Assembly: GCA_947259495.1 (NCBI GenBank)
Contig: CAMYLV010000001.1
Location: 62,001-126,000, forward strand
From: an uncultured Desulfobacterales bacterium
GTDB taxonomy: Bacteria > Desulfobacterota > Desulfobacteria > Desulfobacterales > JAHEIW01
Length of the DNA stretch: 64,000 bases
Reading direction: 5' to 3'
Below, in pieces: positions 1 through 8,339 of this stretch (positions within the stretch are counted from its first letter, which is position 1; each line of letters begins with the position of its first letter). The translations under genes were made by a program, and so were the position numbers. Below the pieces are notes generated by a model, which worked only from the letters and a program-made list of their open reading frames with translations, was not told the origin of the DNA and did not search any database.

Positions 1-309
1 GGGATCGGTTGCCTGGCAGGCGCTTATCTGGTTCACCTGTATATGTGGGCCGGTCTGTCAACCCTGGCACTGGATTTTTCCATTCTGCCCATAGCAGCCA
101 CCGTCATCGGCGGCTCCGGGACGCTGGTGGGACCGGTATTGGGCGCCTTCATTCTGGTGCCCATTTCAGAATTACTGCGGGCGTTCGGGACACTGCGTAT
201 CGTATTTTATGCCCTGATTCTGCTGGGGTTCATTATCTTTCGCAGTGAAGGTATTATGGTCTACGGCCAACGCAAATACCATCAATTCGAAAAGTGGATC
301 AAAGTATGA
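1..309 (+). CDS. livM: Branched-chain amino acid-type ABC transporter permease (LivM family), 3' part
   Basis: Partial: the reading frame is open from base 1, so only the last ~102 residues are seen. The segment is hydrophobic and carries the IGGSGTLVGPVLGA motif typical of the inner-membrane LivM permease just before the final transmembrane segments. The following ATPase gene starts inside the stop codon (ATGA overlap at 306), and a second ATPase follows, giving the usual LivM-LivG-LivF order. Families of this type import branched-chain amino acids but also aromatic or short carboxylates; the acyl-CoA ligase at the end of the cluster makes a carboxylate substrate plausible (inference). The 5' end and the LivH and binding-protein genes lie outside the window. 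Confidence 0.85.
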   Translation, partial: GIGCLAGAYLVHLYMWAGLSTLALDFSILPIAATVIGGSGTLVGPVLGAFILVPISELLRAFGTLRIVFYALILLGFIIFRSEGIMVYGQRKYHQFEKWIKV

Positions 310-1100
310 GCACATCAACAACACCGCTGCTGCAGATCAATCAGGTGACCAAAACCTTTGGGGGCATTTTCGCGTTAAATGAGGTCAGTTTCGATCTGCA
401 CGAAGGTGAAATCTTAGGCATTATCGGCCCGAATGGGTCCGGCAAGACAACAATGGTGAACTGCATTACCGGCTTTATCGAGCTGAGTGCCGGTGAGGTT
501 CGGTATCGGGGTAAACAAATCTCCGGCAAGCCGCCGCATAAGATCGCCGATATGGGAATCACGCGCACGTTTCAGATCATGCGTCCGTATTATAGCCTGC
601 CGGCTTATAAAAATCTGGTGATCCCCCTTTTTTCTCCCAGGGCCAAACGTACCGGAGGCTGGCGGGGCGGCGGCAAACTGGGGGATCGCAATACGGTCAG
701 TATCGATATTTTAGAAGAATTGGGTTTTGAACGAGAATCGTTTGTGCCTTACAAAAAGGCTTCCAATTTGCCCACCGGTTATCTGAAGCGCCTGGAGCTT
801 GCCCGCTGTCTGGCGTTGAATCCGAAAATCATCATCTGTGATGAAGTCTTTTCGGGATTGAGCATGAGTGAAATCGCCAGCATGGTGCCGCTGGTGGAAC
901 GTCTGCAGATGGAGGGCATCACCCTGATTATGATCGAACATCGCCTCAGGGAGTTGTTTCAGGTGGCCAATCGGATAATGGTCTTAAATTTTGGTGAAAA
1001 GCTCATCGAGGGCACCGCCGAAGAAGTCATGGCGGACGAAAGAGTAAAAGAGGCCTATTTCGGATCCGAGGAGGTTGAGGAGGTGATGGCGCATGCTTGA
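306..1100 (+). CDS. livG: Liv-type ABC transporter ATP-binding protein LivG
   Basis: Cytoplasmic ATPase of the Liv importer. Walker A GPNGSGKT lies near the N-terminus, Walker B reads IIICDE, and the switch histidine is in IEHRLREL. The ATG at 306 gives a 4-base overlap with livM (ATGA), which favours it over the ATG at 294. The ABC signature is odd: where LivG proteins normally have LSYGQQRRLEIAR, this one has LPTGYLKRLELAR, and the usual DEPAAGLN after Walker B is DEVFSGLS. The Walker lysine, aspartate and glutamate are kept, so activity is likely, but this is a divergent LivG. The 3' end overlaps livF by 8 bases. Confidence 0.88.
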   Translation: MSTSTTPLLQINQVTKTFGGIFALNEVSFDLHEGEILGIIGPNGSGKTTMVNCITGFIELSAGEVRYRGKQISGKPPHKIADMGITRTFQIMRPYYSLPAYKNLVIPLFSPRAKRTGGWRGGGKLGDRNTVSIDILEELGFERESFVPYKKASNLPTGYLKRLELARCLALNPKIIICDEVFSGLSMSEIASMVPLVERLQMEGITLIMIEHRLRELFQVANRIMVLNFGEKLIEGTAEEVMADERVKEAYFGSEEVEEVMAHA

Positions 1101-1842
1101 GGCAAGGCAGCTGATGGTATTTTATGAAAACATGCTGGCCCTCAATAACGTCAGCATCAGGTGTGAAGAAAATCAAATTGTCGGCGTCTTCGGCGCCAAC
1201 AGCGCCGGCAAGTCCACCCTGATGTATACCCTGTCGGGTATCATGGAAGATATTCGCAAAAAAGAAGAAATGGCCGGTGGTGAACGCATCAGTGTTCTGG
1301 GAGATATTACCTATTTGGGTGAAGGAATCATGGGCATGAAGCCCAGCAAAAGAGCGAAAAAGGGGATTGTGCTCTGCCCGGAAAGGCGCAGAATCTTTAA
1401 AGAGTGTAGCGTCCTGGAAAATCTGCGGATCGGGGGCTATCTGGCGACACCTGCCCAGGCCAAAGACACGCTGGAATATGTTTTTAATGTCTTTCCGGCT
1501 TTGCAAAAGCTTCAGAAAAGGATCGGCGGGTTTTTAAGCGGTGGAGAACAGCAGATGCTGGCCATTGGGCGTGCGCTCATGGCGCAACCGAAACTGTTGT
1601 TGCTCGATGAGCCCCTTTTAGGGCTGAGTCCTTTGATTCAGGCTGTTTTAGTGCGGGCAACCAGAGAAATTCGTGATGAAATGGGCATTTCGATTATTGT
1701 GACCGAGCAATACGCGCGCCCCGTTTTACCGATTGTGGACTATGCCTTTATTTTGGAAAACGGGACTGCGGTTTTAGAAGGAACCCGTGATGAGTTGATG
1801 GATAACCCGGATATCCGGTCGGCTTATTTCGGGATAAAGTGA
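1093..1842 (+). CDS. livF: Liv-type ABC transporter ATP-binding protein LivF
   Basis: Second ATPase of the importer, 249 residues. Walker A is GANSAGKS, with Ser where the family normally has Gly. The signature LSGGEQQMLAIGRAL and Walker B LLLLDEPLLGLSP are canonical, in contrast to the drifted LivG partner. An insertion of roughly 20 residues around IRKKEEMAGGERISV sits between Walker A and the Q-loop region. It is translationally coupled to livG by an 8-base overlap and is followed after 33 bases by an acyl-CoA ligase, suggesting co-transcription. Substrate cannot be read from the ATPase. Confidence 0.9.
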   Translation: MLEARQLMVFYENMLALNNVSIRCEENQIVGVFGANSAGKSTLMYTLSGIMEDIRKKEEMAGGERISVLGDITYLGEGIMGMKPSKRAKKGIVLCPERRRIFKECSVLENLRIGGYLATPAQAKDTLEYVFNVFPALQKLQKRIGGFLSGGEQQMLAIGRALMAQPKLLLLDEPLLGLSPLIQAVLVRATREIRDEMGISIIVTEQYARPVLPIVDYAFILENGTAVLEGTRDELMDNPDIRSAYFGIK

Positions 1843-1875
1843 ACCATCCGACAGAGGGTTTTCGAGGAAAAGGGA

Positions 1876-3540
1876 ATGAGTGAAATTACGGCAACTTTGG
1901 AAAATGAGTTAACGTTTACGCGTTTCGATCAGATGAGTGAACGCTATCCGGATAACAACGCCGTTAATTATCTGGGACAGCACTTTTCATTTTCGCAAAT
2001 AAGGGACTTAAGCGAACGCTTTGCCGGCGCTCTGGTAGATTTAGATGTTAAAAAAGGCGACCGGGTAATGGTCTACATTCCCAACTGCATTCAATGGGTC
2101 GTTGCCTTTTTAGGGATCCAGAAAATGGGTGCTGTGATTGTGCCGGTTTCACCCATTTATACATCCCATGAACTCGATTATATGATCAAGGACTCCGGGG
2201 CCGAAACCATCATCTGCCAGGACACCAATTTTTGTTATGCCAGCGATGTGTCTGCCGATTCCGGACTTAAACGTATCATTGTCACCAACCTTGTTGATCT
2301 TTTGCCATTTTGGAAGCGTTCTCTCGGCGTCCTTTTTGATAAAATTCCCAACGGTAAAATCGAGCGGGCCGAGGGTGTATTTGCCTTTAAAAAACTGCTC
2401 AATCATTCTCCGTTGCAAACCCAGGTTGATATAGATCCGTGGAAAGACCTGGCATACATTTTATATACCGGCGGCACGACCGGCTTTCCAAAAGGCGTTC
2501 CCGGCAACCACATTGGCATGGTATCCTATGTCAATGATGTAACCGATGATGTGGCTGCAGGTCACCTCATGGAAGGCGAGGATGTTTATATTGCGATTAA
2601 CCCGCTTTTTCACATTATGGCATTGGGTTTATTTATAGCAGTCGGGCTTAACAAAGGAAATACCACTGTCCTGATGCCGGTGCCCCAGGTCGATGCCATC
2701 CTTGAAACCATTCAACGCGAGCGGGTCCGCTGGTTTCTGGGTGTCCCAGCCCTGTACCGCATGATTCTGGAAAACGATCGTCTGGATAAATATGACCTCA
2801 GTTCTTTACGCTATTGTTACTGCGGCGGCGATGTTTTGCCGATTGAAGTCTTTAACCGCTGGCACGAGCGTCTCGGTATACCCATTTATCAGGTTTATGG
2901 ATCCACCGAAGCCGGTCACGTGACTTACAGCCGAATTAATGAAAACCCTAAACCCACAACCCTGGGGCTTCCATTAAGGAGCAGGGAATGTATCGTTGTT
3001 GATCCTAAAACGTTAGAGCCGGCTGCAACCGGTGAAATCGGTGAACTTCTGGTGACGTCACCCTATACACTGAAGGAATACTGGAACAAACCGGACGAAA
3101 CCCGGAAGTCTTACATCGACATCCATGGCAAAATTTATTACCGCATGGGTGACTATGTGCGCCAGGATGAGGACGGCGAAATCATATATGTGGAGCGTTC
3201 TGCCGACATCATCAAACACAAGGCCTTTCGGATTTCTGCTTCGGAGGTCGAGGCAGTGCTGCAGGACCATCCAACCGTCATTGGCGCCTGTGTGGTCGGT
3301 GTCCCCGATGATAAAGTCGGTGAACGGGTCAAAGCCATCGTGGTGTTGAAGGAAGATGCCCGCGGGGTTGGGGGCGCAGAGCTGCTGCAATGGTGCCGTG
3401 ACCGCCTGGCGCCGTATAAGGTCCCTGGATACATCGAGTTTCGCGATATGCTGCCCAAGTCCAAGGTGGGTAAGCTCCTGCGGCGCGAAATCCGGGACGA
3501 AGAGCGCCGGCGGATTTCCAAGGAAGATGGCGGTTCTTAA
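1876..3540 (+). CDS. AMP-forming acyl-CoA synthetase/ligase (ANL superfamily)
   Basis: 554 residues, full length for the family. It activates a carboxylic acid with ATP to an acyl adenylate and then forms the CoA thioester. The P-loop-like motif YTGGTTGFPKG is near residue 195, the adenylate-binding YQVYGSTEAG near 340, the hinge region GDYVRQDEDGEI near 430, and the catalytic lysine lies in KSKVGKLLRREI near the C-terminus. It closes the Liv transporter cluster, so import followed by CoA activation of the same acid is the simplest reading (inference). The substrate may be a medium or long-chain fatty acid or an aromatic acid; it cannot be decided from sequence alone. Confidence 0.88.
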   Translation: MSEITATLENELTFTRFDQMSERYPDNNAVNYLGQHFSFSQIRDLSERFAGALVDLDVKKGDRVMVYIPNCIQWVVAFLGIQKMGAVIVPVSPIYTSHELDYMIKDSGAETIICQDTNFCYASDVSADSGLKRIIVTNLVDLLPFWKRSLGVLFDKIPNGKIERAEGVFAFKKLLNHSPLQTQVDIDPWKDLAYILYTGGTTGFPKGVPGNHIGMVSYVNDVTDDVAAGHLMEGEDVYIAINPLFHIMALGLFIAVGLNKGNTTVLMPVPQVDAILETIQRERVRWFLGVPALYRMILENDRLDKYDLSSLRYCYCGGDVLPIEVFNRWHERLGIPIYQVYGSTEAGHVTYSRINENPKPTTLGLPLRSRECIVVDPKTLEPAATGEIGELLVTSPYTLKEYWNKPDETRKSYIDIHGKIYYRMGDYVRQDEDGEIIYVERSADIIKHKAFRISASEVEAVLQDHPTVIGACVVGVPDDKVGERVKAIVVLKEDARGVGGAELLQWCRDRLAPYKVPGYIEFRDMLPKSKVGKLLRREIRDEERRRISKEDGGS

Positions 3541-3599
3541 GGCGCCATCTAATATTCCAGCCTGACTGCGCTCAAATCCCGCTGCACACCAAATTGACC

Positions 3600-4178
3600 T
3601 TATACGGGCGCGGCGAAGCCTTCGCAATGAATCCTGGGCTCCGGCCGGGGTGGTGCCTTTACGTCACCTTTGGGTTTTCCGAGCGGAATTATCGCTGCAA
3701 TTTCGAGATTTTCCGGAATATTTAATGCAGCCTGCATTTTCTCAGGATCAAACCAGGTAAACCACAGTGTGCCCAATCCATATTCTGCGGCGGCCAGCAT
3801 CATGTTTTCAACGCAGGCAGATGCAGCCTGCAAGGCGCCGTGTTTCTGGTTAAAAAAATCTCCCAGCCCTTTTTTAGTCGGATCAAACACCACGGCGATG
3901 ATCACGGGGGCTTGCTCTAAAAAAGTCATATCGTATTTAGCCGCAAACCCCGGTCCGCCGCCGTCGAGAACAGCCTGTTTGGCCGCTTCGGAAACTTCTC
4001 TGATTTGTGCTTTTACTTTAGCGTCGGTGATGATGATATATTCCCAGGGCAGAGCATTCATGGGGCTTGGCGCCCACTGGCCGGCTTCCATGATAGCTGC
4101 CAGTTGATCCTGCGGGACGGGGTCGGGTTCAAATGCACGGCAACTTCTTCTGGATTTGACAACTTCCTTAAATTCCAT
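3600..4178 (-). CDS. Nitroreductase-family FMN oxidoreductase
   Basis: 192 residues, the usual length for a dimeric FMN-dependent nitroreductase-like enzyme using NAD(P)H. FMN-binding features are the N-terminal SRRSCRAFEP and APSPMNALPW, and the C-terminal AAEYGLGTLWFTWFDP plus IIPLGKPKG. The start is preceded by GGAGGAAT at good spacing. It is separated from the GalT-like gene upstream by only 15 bases, so the two are probably co-transcribed. The physiological substrate is unknown; the family acts on quinones, nitro compounds and other electron acceptors. Confidence 0.87.
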   Translation of the reverse strand: MEFKEVVKSRRSCRAFEPDPVPQDQLAAIMEAGQWAPSPMNALPWEYIIITDAKVKAQIREVSEAAKQAVLDGGGPGFAAKYDMTFLEQAPVIIAVVFDPTKKGLGDFFNQKHGALQAASACVENMMLAAAEYGLGTLWFTWFDPEKMQAALNIPENLEIAAIIPLGKPKGDVKAPPRPEPRIHCEGFAAPV

Positions 4179-4193
4179 AATGGTATTCCTCCT

Positions 4194-5216
4194 CTAAAAT
4201 TCGGGTTTCAGCTTCTCATTGATTTCCTCCGGAAAAGCCATACAGATGCCTTCATTGTAAAGATTCCGCAAAGCACCGATATCCGGGGTGCCCAGCGCCT
4301 GATTAAAAAACGTGCGCGGCGAAAACACCAGATGAAATCGCGCATGGTCATCACCCCGGGCGCCGGGGAAAAAGTTCATATTAAAATTGTAAACGCCCAT
4401 TTTATCATAGGCGCTCATCAGCCTGGTCAGCCCTTGCGCAAGGTCCTCAACATCATCGTCGGTCATCTCCAGCGTGCAGTTTACCGCATCGACAACTGCG
4501 GCAACGTCTCCGGCGACTCCCAATGGCGCGTATACGGTCAGCCAGCTGGAGCGGCCGATTTTGCCCAGAAAGCGTTTGCCGTCGGCTTTTTCCGTTTGCA
4601 CTAGGTCGTCCCAGTAATTGGTTCCCTTTTGTTGGAAATACGTTTTCGCACAGTTGAGTTCCTCCTGCAACAGATTGGGTGCGTAAGCAGAGGCAAACAC
4701 CTGTAAATGCGGATGAATGAGCGAACTGCCGGAAGCGGGCATATAATTCCAGTTAATCAGGTGGTATACGGATTCGGGATGATTGATCTCATCAATCCTG
4801 CGAAAAAACCGGATCGCCAGACGAAATGCATCTACGATGTGGCCGGGGGTAATTTCAGTCATGGGAATGAAATGCTGACTGCTGAAGGTGGCACACGCGC
4901 CCAGGCTGTCATAAGGGGCGATATTCGGAAACAAAACTTTATCGTCCAAAACCATACGACCTTCGGGAACAATTTCTTCCGGGAAACAGGGAGTGACCTT
5001 CATAACCTTATCGGGGCAAAACGGACAGTATTCCTGAGTTCCGGCCACCAGTTGGTCGAAATCCGGCTTTTCCCATTTTAAGGGCATGAAATGACAGATG
5101 CGCGAGGTCCTTCCGGTAAGGGGGTCTTTGCGGATTTCGCTGGGGATCGTTTTGCGCTCCATGTTGTTATTGGGGTCAAGAATAACGGTCTCCCGTTCAA
5201 TAGCTTCAAACTTCAT
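4194..5216 (-). CDS. Galactose-1-phosphate uridylyltransferase-like HIT-superfamily nucleotidyltransferase
   Basis: 340 residues, about GalT length. The active-site motif is seen as LIHPHLQVF, with the second histidine of HPH the expected nucleotidylated residue, and CPFCPDK resembles the zinc-binding Cys pair. In the family a hexose-1-phosphate is exchanged with a nucleotide sugar through a uridylyl-His (or adenylyl-His) intermediate. There is no galK or galE nearby; the neighbour is a nitroreductase, so a Leloir role is not supported by context. An ADP-sugar phosphorylase-like activity is an alternative. RBS GGAGG lies just upstream of the ATG at 5216. Confidence 0.75.
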   Translation of the reverse strand: MKFEAIERETVILDPNNNMERKTIPSEIRKDPLTGRTSRICHFMPLKWEKPDFDQLVAGTQEYCPFCPDKVMKVTPCFPEEIVPEGRMVLDDKVLFPNIAPYDSLGACATFSSQHFIPMTEITPGHIVDAFRLAIRFFRRIDEINHPESVYHLINWNYMPASGSSLIHPHLQVFASAYAPNLLQEELNCAKTYFQQKGTNYWDDLVQTEKADGKRFLGKIGRSSWLTVYAPLGVAGDVAAVVDAVNCTLEMTDDDVEDLAQGLTRLMSAYDKMGVYNFNMNFFPGARGDDHARFHLVFSPRTFFNQALGTPDIGALRNLYNEGICMAFPEEINEKLKPEF

Positions 5217-5538
5217 ACCGCCTCCTTTTGTTGAGTTAATCGTAGAAGTAAGTTAGCCAGAATAAACCCAGAGATCAATACTTACTTTTTCAGGCTTCAT
5301 TCTCCTGGTTCAAAGGTTCAACGTTCAAAGGTTCAAAGGTTAGAATACAGAAGACAGAGTTAAAAGGACAGATGACAGTTGCAGACTGGAAAATAGGGCA
5401 GTCCTCTATGGCTGTCAGGAGCCGGCGGCCTGAAGCCGGTTTTAGATTAATTTTAATATCTGGCGGCAAACCCGGTACACAGGTAACTTAAACCCTGAAC
5501 CCTGAACCTTTGAACCCTGAACCCCTGAACCTTTATGC
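5217..5538. repeat. Intergenic region with 7-bp-period degenerate repeats
   Basis: 322 bases without a gene. Two repeat types are visible. The first has period GTTCAAAG or GTTCAGG and occurs at about 5306-5343, then again in the opposite sense at about 5491-5533 (runs of GAACCCT and GAACCTTT). The second is an AGACAGA or GACAGAT type at about 5344-5390. Both repeat with a 7-base step. The same two types recur in other gaps of this window (7608-7711, 24778-24925, 26353-26470, 34866-34998, 40741-40812). Confidence 0.7.
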
Positions 5539-6198
5539 TCAATAGAACATTTCAGTGTACACCAGAGAATCGGAAAAGCTTTCGTCGATGAGCAAGGTGA
5601 CATCCCGAATCATCTCGCGCCGGCCGCTAAGGTAAAAATCGTAGACTGCGGGTGGTAAATGCTTTTCAAGATATTCGGTGACCTTTCCTCTAAAAGCATT
5701 TGCAGGCAACTTATTTGACTCTGTCAGACAGGGAACATATGTCCGGGCGCTTTGCTGAAATTGGGTAGCGTAATATAGATCCTCCGGCAAACGGACGCCG
5801 TGCAAAAGCGTAAAATCGGTTAAACCCGATCGGGCCATCGAACAGAACGGCGCGATGCCGGTGCCGGTGGCCACAAACACCGCCGGTCGGGGGGAGGGTT
5901 TGTAGGTAAAATAACCGTGAGGACCATGAATGGAAAGGGATGTGCCAATTTCAGCGGTACTCAGAAAGCCAGAAACTTTGCCGCCGGTCACGTTGCGGAT
6001 ACAAAGGTTAAGGTCAGATTCCTTTGGCGCTGAGACAATGGAGTAATCTCTTTCGTGTCCACCGCAGCTTAAGCGGATCCGTTGCCCCGGCTCAAATTCA
6101 AAACCCGAAGGGGTGCTTATAATGATCCCAAAGGATTTATTCGAAAGCCATTGGCGTTTCAGCAGAACGGCCGCATACGTTGATACGTGGGTTTTCAA
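5539..6198 (-). CDS. Ferredoxin-NAD(P)H-reductase-like FAD oxidoreductase
   Basis: 219 residues with an FAD-binding beta-barrel followed by an NAD(P)-binding domain. The FAD motif is ERDYSIVSAP (RxYS type) near residue 50, a second FAD/phosphate motif is SIHGPHGYF near 95, and the nucleotide-binding motif VATGTGIAPF is near 110. The protein ends with YTEMFY, the aromatic-ended C-terminus common in the FNR fold. No 2Fe-2S cysteine cluster is present, so it is a stand-alone flavin reductase module. It is 13 bases downstream of the cobalamin adenosyltransferase gene; a role as flavin-dependent cob(II)alamin reductant for that enzyme is attractive but inferred from position only. Confidence 0.82.
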   Translation of the reverse strand: MKTHVSTYAAVLLKRQWLSNKSFGIIISTPSGFEFEPGQRIRLSCGGHERDYSIVSAPKESDLNLCIRNVTGGKVSGFLSTAEIGTSLSIHGPHGYFTYKPSPRPAVFVATGTGIAPFCSMARSGLTDFTLLHGVRLPEDLYYATQFQQSARTYVPCLTESNKLPANAFRGKVTEYLEKHLPPAVYDFYLSGRREMIRDVTLLIDESFSDSLVYTEMFY

Positions 6199-6211
6199 CT
6201 TCGAAATGACC

Positions 6212-6778
6212 TCAGGATCTCCAGGGTTTATCTAAAACGCCATGAATACGATTGCATTGACGGGCAAACACAAAGAGATAATCCGACAGTCGATTTAAGA
6301 AGACTAACAGACGCTGATACGGCACGGTGACTTTCGCTTTCATAGATTGGTCGATCAGCGGCACAACCTTGCGTTCACACCGGCGACAAACTGTTCGCGC
6401 CACATGGGCCCAGGCAGCCGTGATGTGGCCGCCTGGCAATATAAAAGCGTTCAGCCCTGGCAACTCATTTTCGTATCGGTCAATGGCTTTTTCTAAAATG
6501 GCAATCTGTTCCGCAGATATTTCCTGGAGGGAATCTATTGCGGCAGAGTCCGGGCGGGTGGCAAGCCAGGCACCCGCTTGAAAAAGGTCGGATTGAATCT
6601 GCTGCAGCTCGGCAACCAGTTCTTCTTTTGCAGAAAGATGGACCGCTAGGACGCCCAGAATTGAGTTGAGCTCGTCTAAATCACCATAGGCATCGATTCT
6701 GGCGTCCGCTTTTGATACGCGTTCTCCGCTAAATAAACTGGTTTTGCCTTTATCTCCGGTACCGGTGTAGATTGTCAT
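6212..6778 (-). CDS. Cob(I)alamin adenosyltransferase, PduO type
   Basis: 188 residues. Transfers the adenosyl group of ATP to cob(I)alamin, giving adenosylcobalamin. The N-terminal ATP-binding signature MTIYTGTGDKGKTSLF is clear, followed by the YGDLDELNS motif and the C-terminal arginine-rich ARTVCRRCERK and LNRLSDYLFV motifs of this trimeric family. Its upstream side abuts the 79-bp inverted-repeat element (6787-6865), and the flavin oxidoreductase follows 13 bases downstream, so these two genes form a likely operon. Adenosylcobalamin would serve mutases such as methylmalonyl-CoA mutase elsewhere in the genome. Confidence 0.92.
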   Translation of the reverse strand: MTIYTGTGDKGKTSLFSGERVSKADARIDAYGDLDELNSILGVLAVHLSAKEELVAELQQIQSDLFQAGAWLATRPDSAAIDSLQEISAEQIAILEKAIDRYENELPGLNAFILPGGHITAAWAHVARTVCRRCERKVVPLIDQSMKAKVTVPYQRLLVFLNRLSDYLFVFARQCNRIHGVLDKPWRS

Positions 6779-6786
6779 TGTTTTCT

Positions 6787-6865
6787 ACCTGAATCTTGCA
6801 TGAAAATTAATGTTATGAAAGCCTCCGACTTGTCCGCCGCTGGAGGGCTCGTGCAAAATTCAGGT
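6787..6865 (+). repeat. 79-bp element with terminal inverted repeats, copy R1
   Basis: The left end ACCTGAATCTTGCA and right end TGCAAAATTCAGGT are inverted repeats matching at 13 of 14 positions. The interior holds a GC-rich hairpin (CCTCCGACTTGTCC, GGAGGGCTCG) and an AT-rich module (GAAAATTAATG). Copies of the same size and orientation lie at 30721-30799 and, internally shortened, at 15876-15935. It fills the gap between the selenoprotein stop codon (6867) and the adenosyltransferase start. Confidence 0.85.
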
Positions 6866-6866
6866 T

Positions 6867-7514
6867 CTAAATTATGGATTTTAATGCTTCGAGCGTATGT
6901 TCCGGTTCGGGTCTTAGCGTATAATCCGCATCAGTTTCTGCGTATCGTATAATGGCCTGCCGGTCAATAATGAATCTGGCTGCCAGTGGCAGTGTCCACG
7001 AATCGTCTGCGTTGTAGCGGGGTAAGTCGATGCCGAACTGCAAATAAATTTTTCTCAAATCTTCCGGCAGCGTATGAACAAGCCCGAACTGGCTCGCAAG
7101 TTGATTGCCCGGATCGCCGAGAATGTGAAATGTAAGGTTTTTGGATTTTATCAGAGCGCGGCTGTATTTTACGATCTGGGGAGAAATGGCGACCAGGTCT
7201 GCCCCCAGGGCGTTGAACTCAGCGATATTACTTTGCAGAGCCTCCAGCTCAAAATTGCAATATGGTCACCAGCGGCCGCGGTAAAAGGTGAGGATCATGA
7301 ACCGTTGCGACAGGATATCTTCTGAGCGCACCATCTTGTTTTCGGCGTTTTCCAACGCGAAATACGGCGCTTTGTCGCCTGTTTTTAAGGCTCGCTCCAG
7401 GATCCCCGAGTTTCGCAGGTTGTCGGTGGCCCGGTGCATCCGCTCTAATACATCACCTGGAGCCTTTTTCTCGAAAATGGCCTTATATTCGTTAAGCTTT
7501 GTTTGTAAGCTCAT
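6867..7514 (-). CDS. Peroxiredoxin-like thiol/selenol oxidoreductase, selenoprotein (UGA = Sec at residue 83)
   Basis: Read through the in-frame TGA at 7266-7268, one 215-residue frame runs from ATG 7514 to TAG 6867 with no other stop. The site reads FYRGRW-U-PYCN, exactly where AhpC/TSA-type Prx-like proteins have the catalytic Cys of FYRG-W-CPYC; the second cysteine (residue 86) is kept. Sequence after the UGA continues the family: VAISPQ near residue 110 and GLVHTLPEDL near 147. RBS AAGGAGAA supports the start. A SECIS-like hairpin follows the UGA (7233-7260), and selA is present at 61113-62567. It would reduce peroxides or act as a thiol oxidoreductase in the cytoplasm. A standard gene caller would split this into two false ORFs or call a pseudogene. 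Confidence 0.9.
7233..7260 (-). promoter_or_regulatory. Candidate bacterial SECIS element downstream of the UGA Sec codon
   Basis: Reading the minus strand, UGA (7268-7266) is followed by an outer stem UUGCA/UGCAA, a 5-nt 5' bulge AUUUU, an inner stem GAGC/GCUC and a 5-nt apical loop UGGAG. The loop begins 19 nt after the UGA and has G at its second position. Bacterial SECIS hairpins recognised by SelB lie immediately 3' of the UGA with a guanine near the start of the apical loop, so position and shape agree. Pairing was done by eye. Confidence 0.7.
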
Positions 7515-8003
7515 CTACGTTCTCCTTTTTCTCAGAGAGTATCCATAATTGCTGCAGAACAAATATTGAAAAAGGTATGCACGACGATCATTAAGTCAAT
7601 AGACTCCGGGTTACAGGTTATAGGTTGCGCGGTGCGGGTTACGAGTTGCGGGTGTAGGGTGTCAGAGGACAGACAACAGAAGACAGGGGACAGAGAACAG
7701 AAGGCAGAGATTTAATGCCCTGACCTAATAATTCGTTTACAGAATTTGTACTTCTGAGAGTCTCAATTTTTTCAGATATATCGCAGATATTAAAGGTCCG
7801 ACCAAAATTTGCATAGGTTGGAGAAATTTGTACTTTTAAGAGAGTCCTAAATGGGTCGCTTTACCGTTTGTTTAAATCAAATGTATTTAGGTAAAGCATA
7901 ATGACTATGAAAAATATGTTTCGGGCGTGTCAAAGATAGTTATTTAAAAACTCAATATCTCTATTATATGATTTTCTATAAACTGCTACACACAAATTGT
8001 AAT
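7515..8003. other. Intergenic region with 7-bp-period repeats and AT-rich sequence
   Basis: 489 bases with no credible gene. About 7608-7711 carries 7-base-step repeats (GGTTACAGGTTATAGGTTG type, then CAGAGGACAGACAACAG type). The remainder is AT-rich and leads into the low-GC accessory block. No terminator with a clear T-run was recognised. Confidence 0.5.
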
Positions 8004-8339
8004 TTACTTAATAAGACGTAACCCTACTGGTTTACTAACCATGGGAGTTGGCCATTGAGCTTCATTTGAATAGCCACTTTCGCCAAACTCATTATAAGCG
8101 CTTACCACAAAATAGTAACTCACATCTGTTTGTAACCCAGAAACTATATATTCAGTAACATTTCCTACATCTATGGTTTGGGTATAGCTACCAGGTGATG
8201 TGCCATAATGTATGCGGTAACCATCTGGAATGCTTGGACTAGAGTCCCAAGCTAAAGTTACTTCGGCGGCAAATACATTGGAAAAACAGATAACCATTAG
8301 AAATAAAATAAAAAATACGATATACATTTTTTTTCCCAT
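8004..8339 (-). CDS. Secreted small fibronectin type III domain protein
   Basis: About 111 residues from the ATG at 8339, which has AAGGAG upstream; the frame is open further upstream but lacks a signal. Residues 1-24 form a signal peptide (MGKKMYIVFFILFLMVICFS, then NVFA-AEV as cleavage site). The rest is a single FN3 beta-sandwich with the typical VTLAWDSSP start, GYRIHYGTSPGSY strand and GLQTDVSYYFVVSAYNEFGES ending. Single-domain exported FN3 proteins like this occur in Desulfobacterota and probably mediate surface or envelope interactions (inference). AT-rich compared with the flanks. Confidence 0.75.
   Translation of the reverse strand: MGKKMYIVFFILFLMVICFSNVFAAEVTLAWDSSPSIPDGYRIHYGTSPGSYTQTIDVGNVTEYIVSGLQTDVSYYFVVSAYNEFGESGYSNEAQWPTPMVSKPVGLRLIK

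Noticed and set aside
5217-5538. CRISPR array, considered because of regular repeats
   Set aside because: Repeat unit is 7 bp and degenerate with no spacers; not CRISPR.
7074-7325. Plus-strand frame over the selenoprotein
   Set aside because: It is the shadow of the minus-strand selenoprotein, with no RBS and no family.
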